Positions 34,960-46,736 are shown, numbered from the stretch's first letter. The stretch: 64,000 nucleotides of DNA from Vanessa cardui (GCF_905220365.1 NC_061138.1:2790001-2854000); one strand, 5' to 3'. Program-made: numbers and translations. Notes: a model not told the origin generated them from the letters alone.

Positions 34960-35090
34960 AAGACTTGAATCTAGGATATGAAAATATTGATGCGACCAGT
35001 TCCTAGGACAACACGTAAACTTTGGTCTTCCTTTAGAACGATTTACTTAATTTATCCATCGTTCATTTAAATTTATTTTTAATAAATAAA

Positions 35091-35203
35091 TATGAGACAA
35101 CATCACATTCATTACTCTGATCACAATGTAAGTAGCTGAAGCACTTGTGTTATGGAAAATCAGAAGTAACGATGGTACACACCAATCGACCACGGATGTC
35201 GTC
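35091..35203 (-). mobile_element. SINE-G, internally deleted
   Basis: Tail half (ATTACTCTGATCACAATGTA) is joined to the tRNA head end, with the B-box lost. Confidence 0.8.
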
Positions 35204-35528
35204 ATTTTTTTAACATAGAGGTTGATTAAATAACTAATGGGTAGGACTTTTAGTACATAAAAGGTTTAATTTCAATTTCGTAATAAACATCACGCTCAAA
35301 TGTGGTCTTACTGAATTAATAATTATATTACACAGGTCGTCCAATACGAAAACTGGATTAGCGGACATAGTTTGAACAAACCAATGAGCGTGCGGCATTT
35401 GCTGTTCATTTAGAACGTGGTTTTGCATTACTTTAAAATTTATAAATGTCATCGATAAATGCTAAGGATTGTTGGTTTGTAATAAATCATAGTGTTCATA
35501 GTTTAATAGAAGAAAACAATTTTATCAA

Positions 35529-35583
35529 GACGAATATACGTCGCTTATAACTTTTCAAAAGTTATAAGCGACGTATATTCGTC
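35529..35583. repeat. Perfect palindrome, 27-bp arms, 1-nt spacer
   Basis: 35529-35555 is the exact reverse complement of 35557-35583. It ends 3 bp before the SINE-G head at 35587. Confidence 0.95.
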
Positions 35584-35586
35584 GTT

Positions 35587-35808
35587 GACGACCTCCGTGG
35601 TCGAGTGGTGTGTACACCGGTCTTCATGGGTATGCCACTCCAAGGTCCTGGGTCGATTCCCGGCTGAGTCGATGTAGATTATCATTAGTTTTCTATGTTG
35701 TCTTGGGTCTGGGTGTTCGTGGTACCGTCGTTACTTCGGATTTCCATAACACAAGTGCTTTAGCTACTTACATTGGGATCAGAGTAATGTATGTGATATA
35801 GTCTCATA
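35587..35808 (+). mobile_element. SINE-G, full-length
   Basis: Head GACGACCTCCGTGGTCGAG at 35587, A-box TGGTCGAGTGG at 35598-35608, degenerate B-box around 35649-35660, and body through TTACATTGGGATCAGAGTAA. It abuts the perfect palindrome at 35529-35583. Confidence 0.87.
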
Positions 35809-35842
35809 TTTAATATTTAATTTAATAATTTTAATAAAACTA

Positions 35843-36091
35843 ACAACAACGACAGCCTGTTAATTTCTCATTTCTGGGCTATGGCCTCCTCTCCCTTTGA
35901 AGAGTAGGCTTGGAGCATATTCCACCACGGTGCTCTAATGCAGGTTGATGAATTCACATGTGGCTGAATCTCATTGGTTTTAGACACATGCAGGTTTCCT
36001 TACAATGTTTTCCTTCACCGCCAAGCACGAGATAAATCCTATGCGTTGTGAATTCTTGTTCGATGCGTTCTAACCACTGGCCCATCTCGGC
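35843..36091 (-). mobile_element. SINE-A
   Basis: Reverse-oriented copy. The head is partly lost between 36040 and 36065, where the B-box should be. Confidence 0.82.
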
Positions 36092-37268
36092 CCTTACAAT
36101 ACAATCACAATATAATACAACGCATTCTTTGCTAGTTTTTGCTATAAGCGAACGGTCCTTACAATGATCGTAACATATGTAAATAACCGTAATAATATTT
36201 GTCTATTAGTAAATAATACGGAAATTTTATTTGACCTTGAAACGAAATCCATTTAGCACTATCCGAGATTAGTCCGAATGTATTTGTAAATAGAACATTT
36301 ATACAAATACTGTTACGTAATATTAGATAGACATATAAATCAGCTGGAATCTGACATAATCGTTGGTTAAAAGAGTTTTTAATGAATCGCCGACGAAGCG
36401 AAAACTTTGATCCATGTGAGTTTAATTACAAACTCGAGGCATTCATATTTGAATTTAAAAAACGGTTTGAATGTACGACAAAGGTGATAGCTGACAAAGC
36501 AAATAATCTGTCAGTTCGTGAAACACAAAGAAAAATGCATTTCGATCCAAAATACTTTTTCTTTTAATAAACATAGGTAGGAATACTACTGAAAATTCAC
36601 TTGATTTTATTAATAATCTCCATCGATCACATTCGTCTGCATTGTAAATATAAAATAATCTGATGTCATTTTTATGCTTAAATATTGTATTTTTAGCTCG
36701 TATAGTTGACGTATCGCAGCCAGTCAGCTCAGCTCAGTTAAAACAAAATCTTAATCAAACCAAGTTCAAATCCAATTATCAGTTATTTTTCATACGTTTA
36801 TAATTCAAACCTTGCTGGACGTTCAAAAATCGAAAGAAAACAACGGCGTAACGGGATCACTGACGCATACAACCATATCGTTCCAATGGATTTACTGCCT
36901 ATAGTCCAAGATTTTTAGATATCCGCTCTGCATAAAATTCTTCTACTTGATTTTTCGATTGGATTATGTCGGAGGGTGCCCCCCAAGTATAAAACCGAGT
37001 TTCTGTCGTCCGAAACCGCGAGGGTTAGCCGCCATCTTGGAAAACGTTTTTTCGCATATATTTCGGAAACGGTAAGTTTTACGTCAAAAACCGAAAAAAT
37101 ATTTTTTGTAGAAAACAAAATTTCCAACCTTTTTTATACCAAACTTTTCCTCCTATTGTTAATATTTTCCTACTATACGGGCCTATAATCAGCAAGGAGT
37201 TCCTGAAATATCGAGAAACCCGAGTCCCTGCATGGATTTTCTCACTCAGCCATGAAATCAGTATCAGC
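36092..37268. other. No gene assigned; one odd G+C-richer segment
   Basis: 36955-37080 is G+C-richer (GTTAGCCGCCATCTTGG) and ends with CGGAAACGGTAAGTTTT, a donor-like string. The small frame at 36382-36567 has a charged composition but no known domain. Confidence 0.4.
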
Positions 37269-37541
37269 TTGGTACTAGGGCTTTGCGCAAGCCCGCATGG
37301 GTAGGTACCACGCACTTATAAGACATTCCAAACAAGAGTACTCAGTATTTGTTCCGGTTTTAAGGATGAGTGATCCAGTGTAACTACAGGCACAAGGACA
37401 TAACATCTTAGTTCCCTAGGTTGGTGGCGTATTAAAAATGTAAGGAATAGTTAATATTTCTTACAGCGCCATTGTCTATTGGTGATGGTTACCATGGTGG
37501 CCCATATGCTCGTCCGCCAACCTATCCCATAAAAAAAACAA
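37269..37541 (+). mobile_element. SINE-B, full-length
   Basis: From TTGGTACTAGGGCTTTGCGC to CCTATCCCATAAAAAAA, with a short deletion in the CACTTACCATCA block. Confidence 0.83.
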
Positions 37542-38079
37542 AGCACAGAACAATAACTGATTAGTTAGTGGCACGTATCTTTCGGCGCTATCTCGAATAA
37601 AAATACAAAGTTGATTTTCACTCGTACCTACACACACGCTGATGTAACTACGTCGTAAACACGTGACATCATTTACAGCTTATCTCTGATATATTAAAGT
37701 GCCGTATTTGATCGATATATTTCGGGATAAAGACGTAAGCCTTTGATGCAATTTGAAATTAGTTTCATATCAGCTTGCGATTTTCTACTTGTCACATTTT
37801 TAACGATACGATTGAAAATCTCCTTGCTATCTCCTAAAAGATATTTTAAAATATGACAAAGCAAGTTTGATGAATAACGTATGTATATGAATTGGAATTG
37901 GTAAACAAGTTGCATAGCGTTGTTTAAACTATACTTGTGTCAACGGTAGTCATTGTTACTGGCTATAGTTTTTAAAATAAAAACAGAACAATAAATTCCA
38001 TTACGTTTTTCATTCTTTTCTAAACAATACAAGCAAACTTAGTTTATATGAATTTTAAATATGGAAATAGTAAAGTATA

Positions 38080-38253
38080 GTAATATCCCACTGCTGGGCT
38101 CAGGTCTCCTCTCCCTCTGAAGAGAAGATTTGGAACATATTCCACCACGCTGCTCCAATGTTACACATGTGGGTGTTCGTTGAAATTAGTCACATGCAGG
38201 TTTCTTCACGATGTTTTCCTTCACCGCCGAGCACGAGATGAATTATAAACGCA
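38080..38253 (-). mobile_element. SINE-A, head missing
   Basis: Reverse-oriented 3' half, from CCCACTGCTGGGCTCAGG to ATGAATTATAAACGCAAAT. Confidence 0.82.
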
Positions 38254-38586
38254 AATGGAAATAGTATTAATACTTAATACATATCTTGAGCACTAAGGTT
38301 AAAAGTTGCGTTGGATAATTGTTTATAAATTATGCGTTTGAAATATTAGATCCTCCTTCAAATATCTCTACAATTTATTTGCCAACATGTACACTGAAAT
38401 AAATATATTGTTCTATACTTTAATATAGACGGCAGCAAAGAACGAGCGCCTATCTACAAAATCGTGATTCTACAGAAGAGCATTTTTATCGGAAAAGTCT
38501 AGTTAAGCGACCTTCTTCTAATTAGCATTATTTACTTAATAAGGCGACATCAATAAATTGTAATAAACTTATGTATGTACTTAATA

Positions 38587-38867
38587 TTTTTTTATGGTAT
38601 AAGTTGGCGGACGAGCATATGAGCCACCGGATGGTAAGCGGTCACCATCACCCATAGAAATAAGAAATATTAACTATTCCTTACATCGTCAATGTGCTAC
38701 CAACCTTGGGAACTAAGATGTTATATCCTTTGTGCCTGTAGTTACATTGGCTCACTCACCCTTCAAACCAGAACACAACAATAATGAGTACTGTTATTTG
38801 GGGGTAGAATAACTGATGAGTGGGTGGTACCTACCCAGACGGGCTTGCAGAAAGCCCTACCACCATG
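38587..38867 (-). mobile_element. SINE-B, full-length
   Basis: Complete apart from a short deletion after CCCATAGA (around 38658). Confidence 0.84.
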
Positions 38868-39520
38868 TAAATTACTGAAATAAAGCAGATATTAAACTAC
38901 TTCTTACATATTTTTATTATAATATGTTGCAATTACAGCGACGATTAGCCCCTGTGTGAGTACGGATATAATACCTGATCCTGAAGGTAAAGATAAGCTT
39001 CTTTCTTTTTTAATGAAAGAGTAAGGTCAAGGAAAGCAATAACGTCATACTCGAAACGTTAATCTATCGAAATACTTTTAGATAATTAAAGTTTTTCCAC
39101 AAGCTAGAGACTCCGATGTTTTGTAGAATGGTTTTCTGTGGAAAAAACTAGGCTCTTGGATTTTCCGACTTCTCAAGCTTCGGTCTATTACAATCATTTA
39201 ATGTATAGTCGTTTAAAAATTGCCTTTTTTATATACAAGATGATTTATGAAACTAATGGTCCGATTCTAAAAAATAAATGAAAGCTATATTATAGCTGTG
39301 TGCTAAAGAATAAATTATAGTTAATATCCGGAGCGGATCTCTTATTACAATATAAAATGTCTTTTGTCAATAATGATGCTCTATTTTTTAAAACTGGAAT
39401 TAGTACTGATTACAGGGAATCTAATGACACTGGCTCGGCCCTATAAACTAATGATGAAAGTCATTTAAAAATTCTCAGTCAAAGCGTTAAGGGCAGACGT
39501 TATCAAAATAATTAAAATAT

Positions 39521-39703
39521 TGGACAACATCACATACATTACTCTGATTCCAATGTAAGTAGCTAAAGTACCACAAACACCCAGACCCAAGACAACATAG
39601 AAAACTAATGAATTTTCTACATCGGCTGGGAATCGAACCTGGGACCTCGGAGTGGCGTACCCATGAAAACCGGTGTACACACAACTCGACCAAGGATCTC
39701 GTA
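39521..39703 (-). mobile_element. SINE-G
   Basis: Reverse-oriented. The head is present with changes (CAAGGATCTCGT); part of the body next to AAGTAGCTAAAG is deleted. Confidence 0.83.
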
Positions 39704-40010
39704 GACGTTATGTAATCGAAATAATTCACAGCTGTGTAATTTGGTTGTGTTTAATTTAATTAGAGATACTTAAGAAACTCGTTTATCTCCTCAGAGGGTG
39801 TGTAATTGTACTCCGTTCGATTATCCATTCTGTCTTCCTATTCGAATACAGACTCACCAAGCTGTTAATCAATCCTCCCAACAGCGCTACTACTTGTTGT
39901 TTATGTTGTAACGTCAGTCGATCATTAAAATCTGATAGTTCTATTCAAATGTCAATTGTTTATTTGCAACTAACAATACATAAACAATTTAAATATCAAT
40001 ATAATAACGT

Positions 40011-40126
40011 AAAGTAAAGTAAGTAAAGTAACAGCCTGTAAAGTACCCACTGCTGGGCTAAGGCCTCCTCTCCCATTAAGGAGAGGGTTTTGGAACATAT
40101 TCCACCACGCTGTTCCAATGCGGGTA
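40011..40126 (-). mobile_element. SINE-A 3' fragment
   Basis: Only the last 110 bp or so: GTAAAGTAACAGCCTGTAAA through CACGCTGTTCCAATGCGGGT. It lies about 100 bp from the oppositely oriented copy at 40220. Confidence 0.8.
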
Positions 40127-40219
40127 AAAAAAATTTAATAAATTTACGTGTAAATTAATGTACATTGACGTCGAATAATAAAAATGAATACAAAGAAAAC
40201 AATAAGCCTTTCTTTATCA

Positions 40220-40486
40220 GAGCCGGGATGGCCCAGTGCTTAGAACACGAGAATCTTAACCTATGATTGTGGGGTCAAGCCCACGTAAGCACCAATAAAT
40301 TTTCATGGACTTAATTTGTGTTTAGAAGTCATCTCATACTCAGCGGTGAAGAAAAACGTACATGTGTTTTATTTCAACGACATTTTGCCACTTCTGTATC
40401 CTCCAATCCGCAGTGTAAGCCTTCTCCTCAAAGGAAGAGGAGGCCTTAACCCAGCCGTGGGAAATATACAAGCTGTTACTGTTATC
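40220..40486 (+). mobile_element. SINE-A
   Basis: Head with TGGCCCAGTGC and GGGGTCAAGCCC, each one change from the boxes. The body has a deletion around the CCGCATTGGAAC block. Confidence 0.82.
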
Positions 40487-40623
40487 AGATGATAAACGTT
40501 ACAAAATAATATTCGTAATATAAATAAACTAGATTAAGTAGTTTTGTTAGTGCATTGATAGTCGGACAAAATAAATGATGTATGATAATTAAGAAGGTTT
40601 TTTAAATTAACATGGTTATTTTT

Positions 40624-40774
40624 ATTATTAAAGTTATTAATTTCGGGATATTTACCATGTTTTTTATCTCGAGTCTCGTGAACAAGACATTCGTAGACAA
40701 TGTCGAAATATCGAGCTCCACCGAACAAAAATAAAAAACATGGTAAATATCCCGAAATTAATAACTTTAATAAT
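40624..40774. repeat. Foldback element with perfect 44-bp arms
   Basis: Arms at 40624-40667 and 40731-40774 are exact inverted repeats. The 63-bp centre contains GTCGAAATATCGAGCTC, shared with 5504-5664. ATAATTAAGAAGGTTT occurs just outside on the right (about 40769) and again near 40585 on the left. Confidence 0.85.
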
Positions 40775-41184
40775 TAAGAAGGTTTCATACATTAATTATT
40801 AGTAGACATTAAAACCTGAGACTCTTTAATTTAGAATATTTAATGTTATATTAGTATGTGAATCCTTCATTTACATATTCGTTTTTTGTTTTCAGCACAA
40901 AAAGGTCGCGAACAATAGCGTGTATACGTTTTTCTCGTTCGCTTATAATTAAAAAGCATATAAAGGAAAACTGAGCCTTTAATTATTCTGTGAGACGCTC
41001 CTAATTAAAAAGTTCTAAATTCATTAATTTCAAATTGCTAATTAGTAGAAATCCTCCGCTTACTACACATGAAACCATAGTAACGCCGTTTGCTGATTAA
41101 ACGGTAGCAACATGATTACACTCACTATCCACTTTAACCTAACTCGTGTAGCGAATATTACTGAACAATAATATTGTTCCACAT

Positions 41185-41600
41185 TCATGCAAACTAGTGG
41201 GAACGCAAATATTCGCGTTCATTCAAAATATTTAAAATCCTGTGACAAGTTTTGTTTACATTTAATTTAATTGTAAGCTCACGAAACCTTTTTTTAAAGA
41301 AATTTACAATCTATATTAATGCTAGAAACCGTTGAACCGAATTTAATGAAATTTATTATGAAGCAAACATGAGCTCCAAGAAAAGACATGACAACCAAAA
41401 CCCTAAAACGCAAGCGAAGCCGCGGGCGTCTACTAGTGTGAAATAGATTAGTTTTCTATAAACGGCCAGTAACTCTTTTCCGTTCACTAAAATAATCTTT
41501 TTATTAAATTGTAACAATTTAATAAATTACAATAAAAAATACCCATTATTTTTCTGCGACTCTTCAAACTAAGACCATAACCTTTTTTCGTCTGCTTCTC
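41185..41600 (+). repeat. Paralogous segment, copy 2, with family C insertion
   Basis: Same order as 22521-22800 (TTTAATTTAATTGTAAGCTC, CGGCCAGTAACTCTTTTCC, TTAATAAATTACAATAAAAA) but split by family C at 41312-41435. Confidence 0.55.
41312..41435 (+). repeat. Family C, inside a duplicated segment
   Basis: ACCGTTGAACCGAATTTAAT to GCGAAGCCGCGGGCG. It interrupts the paralogous segment 41185-41600. Confidence 0.68.
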
Positions 41601-41966
41601 ATAATCACTGGGACAAAAATTGGCATACATATAACATAATATAAGATAATGACGGCATGGCTGTAGTTTATTTAAATTTGGAACACAAACATCGTAACCC
41701 AAAGTATGTGTTTGTGGTATAAGTAACTGATTATTCTGTAGTTCTAAATTTAAATTTAAGTTAAGCCAATATTAATATTTGTCATTATAACGTTTTTCCT
41801 TTGTTAAATATTTAGTATCAGGAGAGTATTAGTAATACACTCTCTTGCTCAGAGAAGCACGTACGCAGCTCTCTCCGGTCGACTCGGGTTGCTGTTTACG
41901 CAAATATTTACGTGTGTAATACAAGATCTAAGTAACATTATAATTTAGTGTCCGTTGTAAGTAGCC

Positions 41967-42096
41967 ATCTAATATTATAAATGTTAAATTGTCTGTGTGT
42001 CTGTTTCTATAGCCAAGCCACTTAATAGTATTTAATGAAACTTGTTATGGATTCTATCGTTCTTAGTTTTTTTTGCCTGATACTCGACAAACAGTC
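41967..42096 (+). repeat. Family C, 3' truncated
   Basis: ATATTATAAATGTTAAATTG and TTTTTTTTGCCTGATACTCG. Confidence 0.55.
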
Positions 42097-42399
42097 CCCA
42101 GACTACTGTTTCATTATTATTTTTAAAAAGTAGTATTTATTAATTATTAAGATGATAACAGCGAATGGAAAAATAAAAACAATTAAAAGGAAAGTCACAA
42201 AAGGAAATTAAGATTTTATTTACAAATTATTGCTGTTTTGAGATTGTAACAAAAATATTTGTAAAATTCAATGCTGGGCTTACAGTTATGCCATACGGGT
42301 AGGTCCTACCTCTAAAGCGCCAATAAATGTATCACTTAAAACATATCTAATAATAATAATAAGACATAACAATATTACATAAATAAATAAATAAATATA

Positions 42400-42596
42400 G
42401 GTCAACGTCTCATACAATACTCTAATCCCTATACAAGTAGCTTAAGCACTTGTGTAATGGAAAATCTATAACAGCCAGACTCGAGACAACACAGAAATTT
42501 AATGAACTTTTTTCTTTATGGACTCGGCCGGGAATCGAACGAAGTTGTGTACCAATGAAAGCCGATGAACACACTACTCAATCACGGAATTCGTCT
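42400..42596 (-). mobile_element. SINE-G, diverged
   Basis: Reverse-oriented. GACTCGGCCGGGAATCGAAC marks the B-box region; the following segment is shortened. Confidence 0.78.
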
Positions 42597-42734
42597 GGAA
42601 TGATAGGAGTCGTTTGGATATTGATTCTTATATACGAATAATCAATCAATTCAATATAAAGATTCTATTAAAAATTCCATTTTTTAAGAAATTTAAAGAA
42701 TATAATATACAGTCGTTATACATAGTCAAATTTA

Positions 42735-42850
42735 AAATAGTCTCTCCCGGTTCGTACCCGACGCAAAGCTGCCCATAATGCAGGCTGCATTTCCACGCTG
42801 TACGGCAATGGACAACCTCTGCGCCAGGCAGGACCCGGAGAGAATCTCAA
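42735..42850 (-). pseudogene. QRGN-type mobile-element fragment, minus strand
   Basis: The minus strand reads LAQRLSIAVQRGNAACIMG then SFASGTNRE. It is more G+C-rich than its surroundings and has the same motif order as 24904-25074. Confidence 0.5.
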
Positions 42851-43401
42851 AGAATCTAATCTATAATATATATGTACATTGAGAGAGATAGTTATCCGCG
42901 AACAATAAAGAAAATTCCGCCTTCCATCAGCTGAAATAATATCACCTTTCTATGAATAGAGATTATGAGATATGACGTAAGGTTTCCTTTACAAAATAAA
43001 CTCACCTTTTATAAACTTCGGTATTAACATAAACAACGATAATATTATTTTACCTATTTTAATTCTATTTTGAAAAGTAATATTAAAAAAATATATAAAA
43101 AATTATCGTAAATTGAATAAATTGTAATATAATAAATTTGTACACACAAGTAGTTTCAACTTAATAGATTCCTACAAAAATCATGTTTTTCCATTTACTT
43201 TTGATATTGAAATCTCTTTTAATATCAGCATCTCTTATAACCAATACACATCACCACTGATATATCCTCCCCTCTCCCTGTGTTGGTCACCAAACAGTAT
43301 TTGACAATTAAAATTAATGAAAAAAAAGAAAAAAAGATGCAACATACATTTTTTAATAATAAAGATTAAAAATACTCCATTAATACATTAACATTTAAAA
43401 G
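42851..43401. other. No feature recognised
   Basis: A+T-rich. Confidence 0.55.
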
Positions 43402-43643
43402 TAAAAAAAGTAAAGTAACAGCCTGTAAATTACCCACAGCTGGGCTAAGGCCTCCTCTTCCATTAAGGAGAAGGTTTGGAACATATGCCACCACGCTGTT
43501 CCAATTCGGATGGTGGAATGCACAAGTGGCAGAATTTCGTTATATATATATATATATATATGTATTGTGGTGCTTGCCTGGGCTTAAACCCGAAATCATC
43601 GGTTAAGATGCACGCGTTCTAACCACTGGGCTATCTCAGCTCA
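43402..43643 (-). mobile_element. SINE-A with internal TA expansion
   Basis: Reverse-oriented copy with a good head. About 60 bp of the middle is replaced by a TA run at 43540-43561. Confidence 0.85.
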
Positions 43644-43905
43644 CATTAACATATAGAATAATTAAAATATACTTTAAAGCTCAACATTAAATTTTATAAC
43701 AATTAATGTACAGTTACGCAATTAAAGTAAAAAAAATTAACCAGCAATTATTATTAACGATAAGCACATATTGGATAATTTCATAATTACGATTCTCATT
43801 TATATTTTAACGGCTCTATTAACTTTGAAATAAATAATTATTGACACTAAGGATTCCAATTAAACGGGATATAATGACATGCAAAATTGTAATATAAGAA
43901 ATTTG

Positions 43906-44061
43906 TTAGAGCGCGTACATCTTAACCGATGATTGCGGGTTCAAACCTAGGCAAGCACTGAGTTTTCACGTGCTTAATTTGTATTTATAATGAATTTGTA
44001 TTCAAAAAGAGAAGAAGGTCTTAACCCAGCAGTGGGAAATTTTCAGGCTGTTACTATTATA
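43906..44061 (+). mobile_element. SINE-A, internally deleted
   Basis: Head with GGGTTCAAACC and the terminal CCCAGCAGTGGGAAATTTT are joined with most of the body missing. Confidence 0.8.
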
Positions 44062-44329
44062 AGAAACAGTTTGCACAGAACGCAAGCACAGTTGCTCTCT
44101 ATAAGATTGTGATCTTATGCAAACTATACTCTGGGTAGTGGTCTGGTTTTTTGGGCTTTGTACAGAACTTTGGGCGATGTACAGCACTACATCCAAATCA
44201 TTAAATGTTATTACACCTGTGCCTTTAGTGGGTAATTTTGATAATTTTCCTTTGTACGTTTATCCTTCAATATAAATCCTATGTATGTGTTCCCTTATTA
44301 TTCCCTTACTCTTGCCCAAACCAAAACTA

Positions 44330-44476
44330 AAATCAAATCAAATCAGAATAAACTTCATTCAAGTGGGCTTTTACAAGCACTTTTGAATCGTCATTTAACA
44401 ATTAAGTGAAGCTACCACCGGTTCGGAAAATAGATTCTACCGAGAAGAACCGGCAAGAAACTCAGTAGTTACGCTT
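44330..44476 (-). repeat. Family F, well preserved
   Basis: AATCAAATCAAATCAGAATA tail, core, ACCACCGGTTCGGAAA, and AGAAGAACCGGCAAGAAACT. Confidence 0.78.
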
Positions 44477-44749
44477 TTTCTATATTTAAAAAAATAAAGT
44501 CATTTTAGTTAATACAATTATTTAAATTAATAAATCGGACTCAGTAGCCAGTAATATAAAAAAAAACATTAGCAAACTAATATTTAACGATTAAGTAGTC
44601 TCATATAAATTACGCTTTATTTAATGCGCTGGTATAATTTTTTCTGGCATGTATTTATGAATGTGTTTATCACAGTATCACGCCCAAACGTGTGGACGGA
44701 TTTAAAGGAGGCTTAATGTAGTTTGTTTTAATTATCACTACATGTTATA

Positions 44750-44890
44750 AAACAAAGTCACCCAGCCGAATCTGTCTATTTATATGTTCGCAATAAAACT
44801 ACGAAACTACTGACTGGATTTTCATGAGATATCACAAATTGATATAAGGATTCATAAGGTTTATGCATATAGTTTAATAAGATTTTTATT
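44750..44890 (+). repeat. Family E-like, diverged
   Basis: AAAACAAAGTCACCCAGCCG, TCTGTCTATTTATATG, and ACTACTGACTGGATTTTCAT. Confidence 0.45.
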
Positions 44891-45033
44891 TTAATAAATT
44901 GAAGAAGAACGACATTGGTTAAACATGTCGTAAAAAAAAAACATAAAAAAATATTTTAAAAAAAAACTAATGTTCACCCGTGCAAAGCGAAGGCGGGCCG
45001 CACGTCGTATATGAAATCACATTAGTTATTTAA

Positions 45034-45089
45034 ATTCTGAGGCATTACGTAGATCCATAAATCTATGGATCTACGTAATGCCTCAGAAT
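45034..45089. repeat. Perfect palindrome, 26-bp arms, 4-nt spacer
   Basis: 45034-45059 pairs exactly with 45064-45089. Core GAGGCATTACGTAGATCC. Confidence 0.95.
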
Positions 45090-45390
45090 AATCACATAAG
45101 GCATTTTGTCTAAGCAACTTTAATCTATTTTATGATATATCGTGATTTAAATATATTTACAGCGAGTAAAACTAACAAGAAAATATGTTCGCCTTGAATG
45201 CAATGTTATGTTCGCGTAGGTACTTCTAATTCCGTATTTGAGATGCAGCGGGTCGAACTAAGCTCCAAGTCTTCATCTCTAAATGAAAGGGTGAATATTT
45301 ACAGGGTGTTACTCAAAATTTTATACATTTTTAAAAATAGCAAAGGATTATTAACACTTCACGGAGATCATAAATAGCTATTTTGGATGT

Positions 45391-45576
45391 TTTTTTTATG
45401 ATATAGGTAGGACGACGATATGAGCCGCCTGTTAGTAAGATTTCATCTCCCTTAGACAATGGCACTGTTGGAAACACTAACCATTCCAAACATCGCTAAT
45501 TCGTCATCTTGGGGATCATATGTCATGTGACCCTTGTGCCTGTTGTTACACTGGCTCAGTGTCCGCTTAAACCAAA
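45391..45576 (-). repeat. SINE-B, 5' truncated and diverged
   Basis: TTTTATGATATAGGTAGGAC, then TTAGACAATGGCACTGTTGG and ACCCTTGTGCCTG. Ends before the CAAACCGG block. Confidence 0.68.
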
Positions 45577-45647
45577 ATCGGCCGTCGGCATGTCGGCCTC
45601 AAATACCTTTTTGACTTATGGTTCCACTTAAACACAATCCTATTTTT

Positions 45648-45788
45648 AATCAATTAATCAAAATAAACTTTATTCAAGTAGGCTTTTACAAGCACTTTTG
45701 AATCGTCATTTTACAATTAAGTGAAGCTACCACCGGTTCGGAAAGTAGATTCTACCGAGAAGAACCGGCAAGAAACTCAGTAGTTACT
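45648..45788 (-). repeat. Family F, well preserved
   Basis: Nearly identical to the copy at 44330, about 1.2 kb away in the same orientation. Confidence 0.78.
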
Positions 45789-46480
45789 TTTTTTTTAATA
45801 GTTACTAATGCGGTTTATGTGTAATATAAATTCAGTCGTGACGCGAATGTCCGTATAATGACTCTAAGGCAACACAGACGCAAGAAGTACTTAATCTTGG
45901 CTTTGATCATGAGGCATATATAACGCTTTATATGGATGTAAAGAGTACAAGAAAAAACGTAGCTGTTTTTTTTTTCTTCTACAATTGCGGGAACTAAATC
46001 TCATTTTTCAAAAGGAAACGTTAAGATCATCAGATTTCTGCTGGAATTTCTGGCTTTATAAAGGCGGTTAGTATAAGAACTAATTCTGCACCATAATTCA
46101 TAACGAAATGAGAATAGAAAAACAAAACTTGTTATTGCATAAGACAAAGGTTGAAAATCAATTGACAAATAATTTATATAGCTAATATTAGTGAATTTAA
46201 CAGGACGGACCAAACTCCTTAAACTGCGGTCTTCTATAAACGAAATTGGCCTCTAACACGCCGGAGGCAGACACGATACTTACTAGATAAATGTTTGGAC
46301 GTTGGCATATGTTCATCGCAGGCTGTGTTCAAACGCTCAAGGCAGTGTCAGAGGATATTTCGTACCAGTGTCAACACAAAATGTCGGTTTGGGTTATCTA
46401 AGGTTCACAATCTTTCGACAGTTTACAATTACGCTAGATAGATTGTATTCTAACGTTGTAATAATAATAAATATTTTACA

Positions 46481-46534
46481 AGTCATACATTAATCTGATC
46501 CTAATATAAGTAGCTAAAAGTTTTATGGAAAGTA
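46481..46534 (-). repeat. SINE-G tail fragment
   Basis: CATACATTAATCTGATCCTA and AAGTAGCTAAAAG only. A SINE-A starts right after it. Confidence 0.65.
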
Positions 46535-46539
46535 ACGAG

Positions 46540-46736
46540 ACCTCTCGATAGCCCAGTTGTTAGAATTCGTACATCTTAACCGATGATTGCAGATTTAAAC
46601 CCAAGCAAGCACCACTGAATATTCATATGCTTAATTTGTGTTTATAATTCATCGTGAAAAACATCGTAAAGAAACCTGCATGTGTCTAATTCCATAGGCA
46701 TTCTGCCACATGTGTATTCCACCAACCCGCATTGTT
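46540..46736 (+). mobile_element. SINE-A, 3' truncated
   Basis: Head (ATAGCCCAGTTGTTAGAA) and body up to ACCAACCCGCATTG, then unrelated sequence. It directly follows a SINE-G fragment. Confidence 0.78.

Noticed and set aside
36382..36567. Small charged open frame
   Set aside because: Only 61 codons, no homologue known to me, no upstream promoter or clear splice partner. Kept only as a remark.
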